DNA of 64,000 bases from Bimastos eiseni. Taxonomy: Eukaryota > Annelida > Clitellata > Crassiclitellata > Lumbricidae. Under the pieces are notes generated by a model. It saw only the letters and a program-made list of their open reading frames with translations, did no database searches and was not told the DNA's origin. Where the stretch lies: positions 20,446,803 through 20,510,802 of the forward strand of contig OY365815.1 of assembly GCA_959347315.1 (NCBI GenBank), written 5' to 3'. Below, one piece after another: positions 1 through 10,955 of this stretch (positions within the stretch are counted from its first letter, which is position 1; each line of letters opens with the position of its first letter). The translations under genes and the position numbers were made by a program.

Positions 1-443
1 TCTCATCCTCACCTTGACCACTTTGACTCGACCCATTTCTTTGGCACGTGCTATTCTGGAGAATACACCGATACAAAACGGATATTAGCTAGAGAGAAAC
101 TTGCGGTCACTGATCTACCTCAAGAGACGCATATTTCTGTGACAAATCAAGATTCGATCGAAATTATTGGTTCCAGTTTACTCTGGCTGATATGCATTGT
201 TTTGGATGTGCTTCTGATGAGCCACCGCATGTGTCGTACATACTGTAATGCAAGAGCTTTGTATGCTCGTCTCAAGCAGCCGATGCCTCGCGATCGCTTG
301 ATCTACAGGAGGAAGGAGTCTCCACCTGGAAATGGGCAGCAGATATCTACCAACCATCTAGTAAGCCAGAAAGAGAAACGACATTTGAAGGAGGAATTTC
401 CTCAATCGGCAGAGACACCTGGTGATCAATATGCCTGTATCAG
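1..443 (+). CDS. Exon of the unrecognised membrane protein (first one visible)
   Basis: The frame is open from base 1 to a donor CAG|GTATTT at 443/444 and leaves two bases (phase 2). It encodes a His/Asp-rich start, one hydrophobic segment and a basic cytoplasmic-looking stretch. The true start of this exon may lie left of the window. Confidence 0.7.
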
Positions 444-3400
444 GTATTTCTTAGCTGGGTCTCATTCTACTTCTATTTTATTGAATTTTGTTTCTTACAA
501 ATCTCTCTACCCAAGGCAGAAAGAGACATTTATAGATTATCTGAACTGTCTGTTTATTTAGTAATAATAGGTTCTTTCCATTATTTATTCTTTCCTGGCT
601 TTTTCTGAGTGTTACAGTTACAAATTGTTGTGATGTATATTTTAGTACATACTTTAGTAAGTGTTCTCATATCCGTTCTCTCCAAGAAGAATGGTTATTG
701 GAGAGAACGAAGATGAGGTTGTTGAGGTGGATTCTTGGAGTATCACTTAGGGATAAGAAAAGGAGCAAAGTCATGGCCTGTATCACGAACAAAATACGAG
801 AGGAAAGAATGAGATGGTACGATTATGTAATGAGAAGAGAGGACAAGAGCATTAAAAGAATTATGAAAGCGGATGTCAATGGATGATGCAGTCGGAGACT
901 GCATCACATTGTGAGTGATTAATTCAAGACTGTAGGAGATATATAAATGTAATTTCAGTGCTCAAGCTTAGTTCCTTTTTTTAGCATTAATAGCAACTGT
1001 TATTTGATATGATATTTTTATCCATAAACTTTCTCAAAGTGCTTTAACAAAGAATACATCTTGACAAAACTTTGATGTAAAAATTAACTTATTCATCTCT
1101 GTCTCTAGGCAATAAATAAATAAATAAATTTTATTAATAATAGTCTTCTTTTAGAGTGTGGATAGATTCTCAATATGCTATCTCTGTGATGTTAATATTT
1201 CAGTTTGACTTTCCAGGTACAATGACTCGAGTGGCACAGATCAGGACAGTTATCATGACAGAAAATCCTCAGGAACCAACAACAGCAAGCGATGCCAGAC
1301 AGTGCATTACATATTCAGCGCAGCTGTTAGAAGCAGACTGGTTCCCCATCTTGTAGTTATGGCAATGCTGATGGTGCTCCTCTGTTTTTTACTCAAGATG
1401 TGCTTGACTTTTCTTGAGGCAGATGCCCTTATTGACAACAACATCTTTGGGGCTTTTGTGAGTCCAGTTGTTATTCAGGCCAATCTGAGCAGCTCATTTG
1501 TGACTGAGCAGGCTGAGCAGATCACTGCTCAGATGAGGATATATGAGAATCAGATGCATTCGGAGCTAGCCAGTCTCAAGAGCATTCTGCTGTACTTCAA
1601 TCTGGGTAGGTATTGCTACTTTTAGAAGCAAATAAATTCACTCATGGTGACTCATCTTGTTGCATTTTGATCATTGTTGCTAGCAATCCTAATTTTAGAA
1701 TAGTGATCCTAATATTGAGATTTCTAAGAGCGCCCTAAAAAGCCAATTCACAGGAACCAGCTTATTCATAGGAGCTTACTGGTAGTCTAAAAAAACAAAG
1801 GCAGATGTCAATATTGGTTCCAGGTCGAGATCCAAAGCGGTCAGGCTTTCGGACTGCTATGGTGGATGGTGTTTGCAATTGAAGCGGCGAGGGAGGTAAG
1901 AGGAAAATGAAAGGACACTGTTTTCAGTTCAGTTGAGTGAATGAAAGACTTGTGGAGAGATGTCAGGAGGTGAGGTTTTGGTGAGTTTGTAGTATGGGTA
2001 AGATATTGGGCATAATTCTGGTGGGAGGATCTTTTCAAAGAGATGGAACAGCCATGACTATGGGGCAATTTGCAATTTTGGTGATGAGGTGACCAAAGGT
2101 TGGAGAAGCGTTAGGGCAGAAGAAGAGCGGTTTGAGTGAAGTGATTTGACCGTGGACAACAAAGTGAGATAGGAGGGCTGCTTGAATTAAATTGAGTGAT
2201 AGGATTTTGTATTCTATTTGTTCAGGTATTTTAAGTGGAGTGATTTAGGGACAGCAGTGATGTGATGTGAGGGTGTTGGAGGGTTTTAGTGAAGGTGTGA
2301 GCAAGAGTATTCTCGGTCAGAAAGTGAGCATATTCCGAATGGTTTGGATTTTCCGCATGAATATTGGGGTCTCCGGTGATGACCAACTGCTGTTGTAGGT
2401 GGAGAAGATTTCCATCATGGCAGAGAACTTGGAGAAAAAGGCTGTTTAGAGCATAGAGGGGCCAGGCCAGTAGAGGGTGAGGACAGTGAATGGCACTTTA
2501 GAGGAAGAGCAGAGGAAACTGAGGAGCTCGTTGCAATGCTCTGTTTGATGAAATCCATTCAGCTGATCCACTAATTTGCTGTTGTTGTTTACGCCATGTT
2601 TTGAGAACTATCATTTTGTCATTTGAAACATGCATTAATGTGGTTTCAGAACAGAAATGGCTTGTTGATAACTACGTCCGAGAGACGTGCGCATTCCACC
2701 AACTACACACTCCGACCAGTGGAAGGAACTGTGACATTCAAGTGCCTTTACAGAGCTTGGACGTTCCCATGCTGCCGTGCAACTTTTTACACATAGAACC
2801 ACGCCTGTACATAGGTAATGAATGCAACTGCAACTGGTTTTTGCTAATGAAGACTTTTAAAATACACTAGTTGTACCAGGGATATCTTGGAAAGACATGA
2901 AAACAAACAAATGGGTGTTGGAAGCTGCAGGTGTGGAAAGCAAATTCGTAGGTGCTGTAAAATAAGTGTGAGGATGAAGTATTTTGGACATGTTATGAGG
3001 AAAGGAGAGGGAGGTATAGAGAAAGAGATAATGCAAGGAACAATAGAGGGTGCTAGAGGAAAGGGAAGACCAAATGCAAACTGGCTGGATAATATTAGAA
3101 AATGGACGGACCTTAGACAACACAGATGATGAGGGCTACAGAGAACAGGCAAAACTGGAGAAGGATTGTGCATGACACGGCCTACCTTCGTACCAAAGAC
3201 GGCTAAAGAACAGAAGAACAGGTTGTACCAGAAATATATAATGTGCAAAATTCTTTAGTGATGTATTACCAATAGCAACTGCTTAAGTACATCAAAACTC
3301 AACATTCTGCAGGCTTATGGAGCCATATCAAGAATGAGACCTCATTATTATGAGGTAATTTGTATAGCTGAAATAGGTGTTTATTGCCGTGGCAGTAGCG

Positions 3401-3930
3401 GAGTGCTTCAAGGCAGGTCTCTTAAGGGGTGCTATGTTAAATTCGTATACTGAACGCATGAACTATTGGGAAAGCTTCTATGCAGTACCTCATAATACAT
3501 TTGTGTATATGTTGGCGATGTTGCAGAGTTTACAGCTTCAACGTATGAAAGGCAGTTGGCAGTAGCTTTTCAGCAGTTTGCAAGTAGCATCGCCAATGTT
3601 GTCTTCACGATCCTCCGTTATCTCTTTATACTGGTAGCAATAACGCTGACTGTGCACGTTATTGGCAATACGCTGTTTCATTGCCTGCGAGTGCACAGAG
3701 GATCAGCAAGGCAGTGGACGCAGACGACAGCCTATCTTCAGATCGACCAGCACAGCCATCCATTCACTGGCGTTCCAAACAGCAGCGAACGCGAGTCTGA
3801 GAACTACGATCATCAGCGAGAGAGGAGGCCAATCACTGCCAGGGCGACAACGGCCACTTTGGTCAACGCTTCACCCACAAGAGTAACGGCAATGCTCTTC
3901 GACTTTGGATATTCAGAAACGAAAGTTTAA
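1..3930 (+). CDS. Unrecognised multi-pass membrane protein, C-terminal 466 residues (four exons)
   Basis: The open frame enters from the left edge of the window and is joined from four exons (1-443, 1217-1605, 2650-2814, 3527-3930) with matching phases at every junction and GT-AG introns. It ends at a TAA at about 3928-3930. The visible protein has 466 residues. Hydrophobic segments that look membrane-spanning lie near residues 56-75 (GSSLLWLICIVLDVLL), 190-215 (LVVMAMLMVLLCFLL) and 355-385 (ILRYLFILVAITLTVHVIG). Between the last two is a stretch of about 130 residues with cysteines, including DVPMLPCNF, which is probably a lumenal or extracellular loop. The tail is polar and rich in Arg, Ser and Thr. 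I do not recognise the family; a TM-loop-TM layout with conserved cysteines resembles DC-STAMP-like proteins only in outline. The 5' part of the gene lies outside the window. The introns hold LINE fragments. Confidence 0.75.
698..900 (+). mobile_element. LINE reverse transcriptase C-terminal fragment
   Basis: A 62-codon open stretch reads like the end of a LINE reverse transcriptase (LLRWILGVSLRDKKR, then REERMRWYDYVMRRED). The pattern 'R-W-x-x-G-V-x-x-R-D ... R-x-R-W-Y-x-x-V-M-R-R' is typical of endonuclease/reverse-transcriptase elements. It sits inside an intron of the membrane protein gene and is truncated at both ends. Confidence 0.6.
1217..1605 (+). CDS. Exon of the unrecognised membrane protein
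   Basis: The acceptor TTTCCAG|G at 1216/1217 supplies the one base that completes the Arg codon left by the preceding exon. The frame then stays open to the donor CTGG|GTAGGT. It encodes a Ser/Asn-rich stretch, a strong hydrophobic helix and the start of the cysteine-containing loop. Confidence 0.75.
1840..2585 (-). mobile_element. LINE (CR1/L2-type) endonuclease and linker fragment
   Basis: Read on the - strand, the segment gives pieces typical of an APE-type endonuclease from CR1/L2 elements: a VLTLYWPGP-like motif, then QQLVITGDPNIHAENPN, where the GD-x-N-x-H core is the active-site signature. Further down it gives ALLSHFVVHGQI and a degenerate endonuclease-RT linker. Frameshifts and stops are frequent, so it is a dead copy. 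It fills most of the second visible intron of the membrane protein gene in antisense orientation. Confidence 0.6.
2650..2814 (+). CDS. Exon of the unrecognised membrane protein
   Basis: The acceptor GTTTCAG|AA completes a Glu codon from the preceding exon, and the donor is ACATAG|GTAATG. It encodes part of the loop, with cysteines in YVRETC, SGRNC and MLPCNF. Confidence 0.75.
2880..3208 (+). mobile_element. LINE reverse transcriptase 3' end, frameshifted
   Basis: The open stretch 2887-3129 reads MKYFGHVMRKGEGGIEKEIM, then GARGKGRPNANWLDNI. After a one-base frameshift near 3120 it continues as ENRQNWRRIVHDTAYLRTKD followed by a stop. This is the familiar C-terminus of LINE endonuclease/reverse transcriptases (FGHVMR ... 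RGRPxxxWxDxI ... NRxxWRxIVH). It is a different element from the one at 698-900 and lies in another intron of the same gene. Confidence 0.75.
3527..3930 (+). CDS. Last coding exon of the unrecognised membrane protein
   Basis: The acceptor ATGTTGCAG|AG at 3526/3527 matches the one-base overhang of the preceding exon and gives Glu-Phe-Thr-Ala. A small alternative exon at 3313-3354 was considered, but it breaks the frame. The exon encodes the last transmembrane helix and a polar tail of about 95 residues, ending YSETKV. Confidence 0.75.
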
Positions 3931-5060
3931 TGAGTATGTGTAACACCAAGTGGATAGATTTATTTGGGTGCTTTGAGGTTTAGAATCCAATGAGTGATTG
4001 AGCACAAATTTCCATCATTGTTTGGCATAGTCAGAAACAACTAGATTTTACTGAGTAAGAAACAGCGATGTATGTGACTGGTTAGTGCTTGAAGATGAAT
4101 GTCAGATTCCAATAATGTAATTTTATAAAATTCAATGATTAGGTAACCGCCCAAGTTACGATTTGTTAGATTAATTCGAGACCGGAATTTTACACTTTAA
4201 TAATGAGCTACATTGATCCCCAGGTACTTTTAGTAAACACACGATCATCTAAGGGTTAACGAGTGTTAGAGTAGGAACATGATTGGTTGGATGATTCATA
4301 AAGTAAAGATTAACGAGTTGGTAATCTGCGATTTGGTTGGCATTGGCAATGAAACCAGTTTTAGTGCCAATAAAGCAATTCTGCTGAATTAAAATGCCAG
4401 TTATAAGTCGTCTATAAAGGATGTTTGCAAAAATGGCCTACTTTGGATTCTCCCCTTGTCCGCATTTGGCCTTCCCAGTGGCTAAATTCAGTCGGATCCC
4501 GCCGGATTTGAGATCCGCCCCCAACAGATGAGATCCGCCACCACCTACATACAAGTTATGTTTCAAAACTCAACCATATGCACCTTTTTTCACACATTTT
4601 ATGCTTATCCAAAATGAAAATAGCGAATATATATATATATATATATCTGTTCTAGATTTGCCACTTATCCTGACTTAGGCTTAAGTTATAAATATATAAG
4701 AGATCCTTCACCCCTGGATGAGAAATTTTACCACTGGGCCTTTCCCTCCTCTCTCGTCTTTGCCAGGAGACGACTGGCTTGAAGACTCCTATGGTGTGGC
4801 AGCACGGACTCATGCCCATCAACTGACTTCCTTTCTGCAGCTTTTGCTTGCCAAACTCAAATCAACATTGTAATGTCAGCATCGTTCTTTTTAGCTATTA
4901 TTCCACAGAACCTGTGAACACTGATGAAATAAAATCATCGAGCTGTCACAATCGAACATCACTTGTGACGAACCAACACAGAGGACTGCCATCAGACTGA
5001 AGCTAGTGTTTAAGATTCATATTTTACTAGAAAAATATGTATCAAATTTAGATGCAGACG
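3931..5060 (+). other. Probable 3' UTR of the membrane protein gene, then intergenic DNA
   Basis: No coding stretch is visible. AATAAA signals on the + strand occur near 4370 (CCAATAAAGCAA) and 4927 (GAAATAAAATC), either of which could end the transcript. An (AT)n run lies at 4629-4650. The rest shows nothing recognisable. Confidence 0.35.
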
Positions 5061-8000
5061 TCTGCACTTGTCAGAACTCCCTCCCCTAGTCTGCAGTGCG
5101 ATGACCCTCCTCCTCTCTTTGTGGACATCCTTTATAGACACTCCTTACCACATTCATATATGTTTGTGCTTGCTGGATGATGTTATATGTGTGTGTGTAT
5201 ATTGTTATATATGTTACAGTTTGTTTGTCATTACGGAAAATGTATCTCTTTGGTGATGCAGTTGTAGATCTACTAGTCCCCTTTAATACATGCTGAACAA
5301 TTGTTTTTCTTTTCTTAATTGCTCTCTTCAACCAGCAACAGACATATCCCACCAAAGTCCAGCACTCACACGAATTGCTAGTGTAGGCATACTTACTTTA
5401 TTTGTATGCATTACTTTTCTACATTTTTGTGATGGATGCAAATGAGCTAAATAATTAACTATATTGTCCGTGGTCATTTCACGGAGTCCACTTTGCAGGT
5501 ACTAGTCAACATTCAATGTAGAGCAACTCTTCACAAAACCTAATCTACTCAGAGGTGCTCACAGATGAACTTGGTTGTCTATGTATATGGCCTGGGGTCC
5601 AAGTTTGTCTGCACTATCAACTTATAGATACAGTTTTATCCATTGCTTATGATGTATGTATGGTTCTCAGGATCATCTTTTGTCGGGAGGCTAAAAATGG
5701 CTTGTAGTTGATGCAGACAGTCTAGAATTTAATACAAATTAGCCATGAATGTAAGTTAATTTAAACACATTTACAGTCCATCACCAGGAACAAACTTCAA
5801 GATTTGTCTCACTTTATTTTACAGCATGCCTGCAGTTTCACCAAACAATCAATTTGAAAGAAAATGATAAACAATTTGGATTACAGTTCCTGCTGCAAAC
5901 AGCACAGTTAACATAATCAAATAGTTCATTAATTTCTCAGAATTTCTTATCCAAACTTTAGCAAACCTCCTCAAAAACAACAACCCTTACTGAAACTTTG
6001 TCCGAAATTGAAGAAATACACATGCTCCACTATTACGGCATACAGCTGGTCGACTGATGTCTGACCACACAATAGACAAGAAACTTGCATCACACACAGA
6101 TCACATTAATATGACTGTTAACTGAAGTCCTTTCCACTTAAACTCACAGAAGGTGCTGCTTAAATGTCTACTTACATTATATTACATCACACAGAATATG
6201 TTGAAAGTAAGCAAAGCACACAGGGAGCATTATGTTATGGTAATTGCAACATGTATATTCGCAAAAAGAGCACCAACTGATCATTTGTCAACAGCTAACA
6301 TGTGGCATTTAACCGAATAAATTGTATATCAGAATGTAAGTCTTGTAGCTATAACAAAACCTTTACTGCAACAACTATTTAAACCAAAAATCAAGGTAGC
6401 AATTACCTTCGTTTATTTACCTGCATAGTTTTCATTTTCAGACTAATTAATAGTACACATTGGAAAGGCTTAATATTAGTCCACAGAATAATGCAAATTT
6501 TTTATGTCGAACTTCGGGTTGCTGGATCTCAATTACTGTTACATTGGTTCACAGTCACAAAGTACAGAACAGAAACATACCAACCAATGGTCAAACAGAA
6601 ATAATGGTGAATGCACATTTAACATAGGAAAAGTTAATTCCTGTGAAATAAAAGAACTCAAATTCTGTACTTCCAACAAATACCAGAAGCAAAGCAGCAG
6701 CTTATAAATACCATTACTGAGCAAAGCAAGAATATGAATTCTACCTTTCCCTTGTTAGTCTAAGACTACCATGTAAAACCACAAATCTATTTAGTTAAAC
6801 TTCAGGAAAACTTTCAAAAGATGCAATGCAACTTGCACTAAAATCTCACAAAGGACAGCTAGTGTTAATCTTTCTTTAGCCATTTAACCAAGGCCACATC
6901 TGCTTACCCTCCAAAACATTGTTAAATATCACTAAATTATTGCAAACAAGTTGCAACTTTAATGAACAGGTTAATGAACAGGTTGATAACCAAGGAAAAC
7001 AATCAAATCATGCTTTTATCTGTAAACAAACTGAACGCATCTGGCAGCAAGTCCTACACAGTTAGATACACATGGACAAACACAGCATAAAAATCTCGAA
7101 TCAACAAACATCTAGATTATCATCTACATTATTTATTAATCATTCAAAGAAGATAGATTAATGTTGTTTAATAGCTACTGAACTGCTATGAAAGCAGCTA
7201 ATTTGTTCGACTCAACAAGTAAGAAATTAGGCTCAATTAATTTACAAGTGCAGATTCAAGTCCTTCCAACACATACAATAGCTAACAAGCGTCAGAACCT
7301 TTTAATCACTGCAACGAAAGCAACTGCATAGGCAATGTTAGCTCTCCGCAAAAACGTTAGACTAGAATTTGCACACATCACATCATCAGTACAGGCAATA
7401 TGCAAAATCGTATTCCTAATTTACAAACCAGAGGAATGTAAAATTGGTCGGAAAATGTAAGCATGTTCTTCACTGCACTTACTCATGATGAAGTATCTTT
7501 GAGCAAATAATAAATAAAAGAGCAAGAAACATATTCTAGTAGAAGAACAAAATATGGTCAACAGAAAACCAAAATAAGAACGGTGTATGTGCAGGAAACT
7601 GAAGTAGTGCAGGAAACAAACCATTTTGTCAAAAAAGAAAGGAAGGACATACTGAAAGCAAAAGGACAAAAGACATCACAACAATGCTCTAGGAGACCCT
7701 GAGAAGCAAAAAGCCCCAAAAGACTTTCAATGACAAGAGTGCACTAAACACAGCTGTAAAATTATGTAGTCTGCCATTGAAGTGATAAAGATATCAAGAA
7801 TTTATTAAGAGTTTTGATGATATGCTTCCTTAAGTAAAAACAATGTCAACAGACACAGTAAGCAGCTGCATATCAGAACAATTCATTGAACCAACAGCTG
7901 TTTGAGCAGTCATTCATGACAATGCACCAAATGGAAAGATAAGCAAGGTTTGCTTTTTCTGTTGTACACATCTAAATCAGGGTTATAGAGCTTCTGGAAT

Positions 8001-8470
8001 CGTGTTTGGCAATTGGCAATGCCGAAAACACACCTGGACAAGATCAAAACTAATTCATAGTACTACAAACAACCATTACCCTAGCTCAAAACTAAGCTTT
8101 GGCTTGTAGAGCCATGAAAAAAAAAAAGACCAACTGCAAGTTTGAGGTCAGCCAAGTGCTAAATACCTTGTGCCTATAAAAAAATGCCCTCTCTAAAGCC
8201 ATTGAAACACAGTCAAACAGCACATCAAAATAAAAACATTTACATGTTCATAACCTGCAAGTTCTTTCCATTCAATAATGGCATCATGATATATCACAAA
8301 AACTAGAATGCTTTCATTTGCATTTATCGGAACTTGCACTACATATCCGCACCAAAGAGACATTGGCTCCATCTCAAACTTACAATGAAACAAAAGTTAC
8401 TGAATAGAAAATATTTAATTTCTAACTAATTCAGCACGTGCATAGATGCAAAACAGAAATAGAATGAAGA
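5061..8470 (-). other. Probable long 3' UTR of the WNK gene and intergenic DNA
   Basis: About 3.4 kb downstream of the WNK stop codon has no credible coding region on either strand; the short open frames are random. AATAAA on the - strand occurs near 7130, 6412, 5814 and 5397, so the 3' end cannot be fixed. The sequence is uniformly AT-rich with no transposon that I can recognise. Confidence 0.35.
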
Positions 8471-10955
8471 CTATGTTGATTTGACATTTGAATTTGGATT
8501 TGACAAGAGCGGATTTGAAACGATGTTGCACTGCAATGCCGGAAAAGTTTCTGGAAGACCGTGCAGATTCTGTAGTAGTAGCTGTCTTTGCATAAGGCAC
8601 TGTTGATGATGCTGCAGCTGCTGCTGCTGTGCCAGATTCACCTGGTTGTTCACAGGTGCCAAAACACAGTTTCTGTTGATCAAGTGAGATGGTGGAATCT
8701 GATCGACACACGGCATGAACGGAAAGAGCCTGCCGGTGGAGGCAAACATCTGGTTCTGTAGGTTGGTGAGCTGTGGCTGATGACCAATAAGTGGACAGGA
8801 AGAAAATCCTTCTACCTGGTCATTTACAGAAGCATCACCAATTATCCAGTTGTTCATAGATTGGCCTGAATCTTCATTTCCACAGCATCTCGTAGACGTC
8901 AACAGATAATGAAGATGGTCCACTGACCCCACAAACGCAGGAGACATCTGCAGATGTCGCTGTGACGCCCGTCTCAGAGGCACGCTCTGTTGTCTCTCCA
9001 CTTCTGATGGCATCTGTACATATGGAAACTGCAGCGGTGTCAATCCTCCAAGGTCGTTTGAGACCAGTAAGCCATGGTTAGACTCTGTCCTGCAGCTCAG
9101 CCCGTTGAGATTGAACGCATCCTCTTGGTTTAGCAACTGAACGGTCCTAACCTGGTGGGAATTTTGCACCATGCCTTCTGGCAACATCCTGTAAGACATA
9201 GAAGAACCAGAATGCAGTTCTGAACCCGCCTGACTAAGCAAACTTACTTGCTCCATCTGTAGTTGCATAATCTCCAGCTGTCTTAGACTATCAAGCTGTT
9301 GTTTTTCAAGAGCCTCTTTCCATGCTAGATGCAAGCTGGCTAACTGGTGCTGGTGCCACTGTTCAGCTGCCAAAGCATTGGCCAGTCCAACAGCACTCGG
9401 CTGGCCAACTGCCCCTTGCTGCTGCTGCTGCAGAATCTTGATATCTACCGACTTGCAACACTTGGAACAGGAATTCATTGGGTCCACATCAGTGCATTGC
9501 TCTACTCTGCAGCAAGACACATTAGCAAGATGCTGTTGAATCTGTAACGTGGACTGGCATTGTGTCTGATCCACTGAAACAATCCTAGGTTGCTGATGCT
9601 GCGTCGGCCATGTCAGATGATTTTTTAAGTGCTGCAATAGAAAGCCTCCATCTGTAGGCTCACTTTGCTCAACACAAGGTGATAAGCAAGGATGCTGTTC
9701 AGTATTGGCAGACTGGAGTTCTTGTCTGACTTGCCCTTCATACATAGCGTCCGAGGCCATCTCAATTGCACACAGATTGCCGGCTGACTTGCTAATCCCG
9801 AGTCCCTGCTGCCTGCAATTCACAAACTCCTCTTCTAGGCACCCAATCACATCCGGCAGAGGTGACCTTGAAGTAGTTGGCACAATACTGTGTCTGGCCT
9901 GTGCACGAGCCAATTGTCCTTGTGTGCTAGTTGGCAGTGCTAATGGCATGGTAGGAAATCTATTTTGGTCGAGTTTCATTTGACAAAAACCACTGTGTTG
10001 TTCAGTCTCCATATTAGATACACACGGTAAAGACTCAGATGGCTCTCTAAGTTCAGAATCAGCAACGTCCAAGCTGCAGGATCTCTGGTCAAAGTGCTTC
10101 ATGCACTCGTGAAGCAGTTTCTCGACTTCTGACCGAATTCCACTGGAAATGGTCTGCTGTTCTGATTCCGTCTGCATAAGAGACAAGATATTCTGAGTAC
10201 CTACACTTGACCAGTATTCAATCGTGGCCGCATTCCTTGTTGTTGGAGAAGATGCCTCGTCTAGTTCAGACTGCGCAGGCAGTAGCTTTTCCAGCTGTAC
10301 CCGCATCAATTCTGACGAAGATAAGGAGCGAGCGACTGTGGGATTAAACATAATTGAATTACCTGACTGGTCCCTACTTGTGTTAGACATGCTAAGCCTT
10401 CCATCTTGCTGGGTCTCAGTAGCAGTCTGTTGCATGATATCCTCATGAATGAACTCTGCTTTTGTGCTAGACAAACCCAGCTGAAGAAGACCAGGTGAGC
10501 TCTGAACATGAGAAAGGCTGCCATCCAACATTTTGTCCGGTAAACAGCAGTAATCACTATGCATTCTGTAAGCAAGGTTTTGTTCACCTAATGAAGAAAC
10601 TGGTCGTAAGTCGCTCTTACAGGCGTTTTGATATCTGGAAACCTCATTTGAAGGGTCTATCAGTACAGCCTTACTGTCCACAGTCTGTTGGTTATGTGCA
10701 CAAGAACTGCTTGTTACAGCCCCAACCGTTGATGAATTTGCACAAGTAAAGTTGCCTGGTTTACAAGAGTTCACTGTTCCTAATTGGTCATCACAGGAAA
10801 ATGTGTTACCAAGATCATGCAGGCTTTGCTGTACATCTCCCACATCACTGCCTTCACCCATTAAATCAGCCTTTATTGTCATTGTCACTTTGTCCAACAT
10901 TTCTCCCAAATTTTTATCTATGAAATTCTTGTATTGCTCAAGCAGCTCTGGATGT
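8471..10955 (-). CDS. WNK: WNK coding exon 14 (last), with C-terminal coiled coil
   Basis: The acceptor TTTTCCAG|A completes a Lys codon, and the frame runs 828 codons to TAG. It starts [20 protein letters not shown] and is rich in Gln, Ser and Leu. A helical stretch near 9240-9390 ([20 protein letters not shown]) looks like the C-terminal coiled coil of WNKs, through which they pair; that reading is an inference. Short CAG/CTG runs give poly-Gln and poly-Ala-like bits. Confidence 0.9.

Noticed and set aside
3313..3354. Possible small exon encoding AYGAISRMRPHYYE in the membrane protein gene
   Set aside because: It has an acceptor and a donor, but its phase does not fit the preceding exon; in the required frame it hits a stop. 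Joining 2814 directly to 3527 keeps the frame.
8415..10749. Several open frames of 60-100 codons in other frames across the last WNK exon
   Set aside because: They are shadows of the long WNK frame, which alone matches the splice phases.
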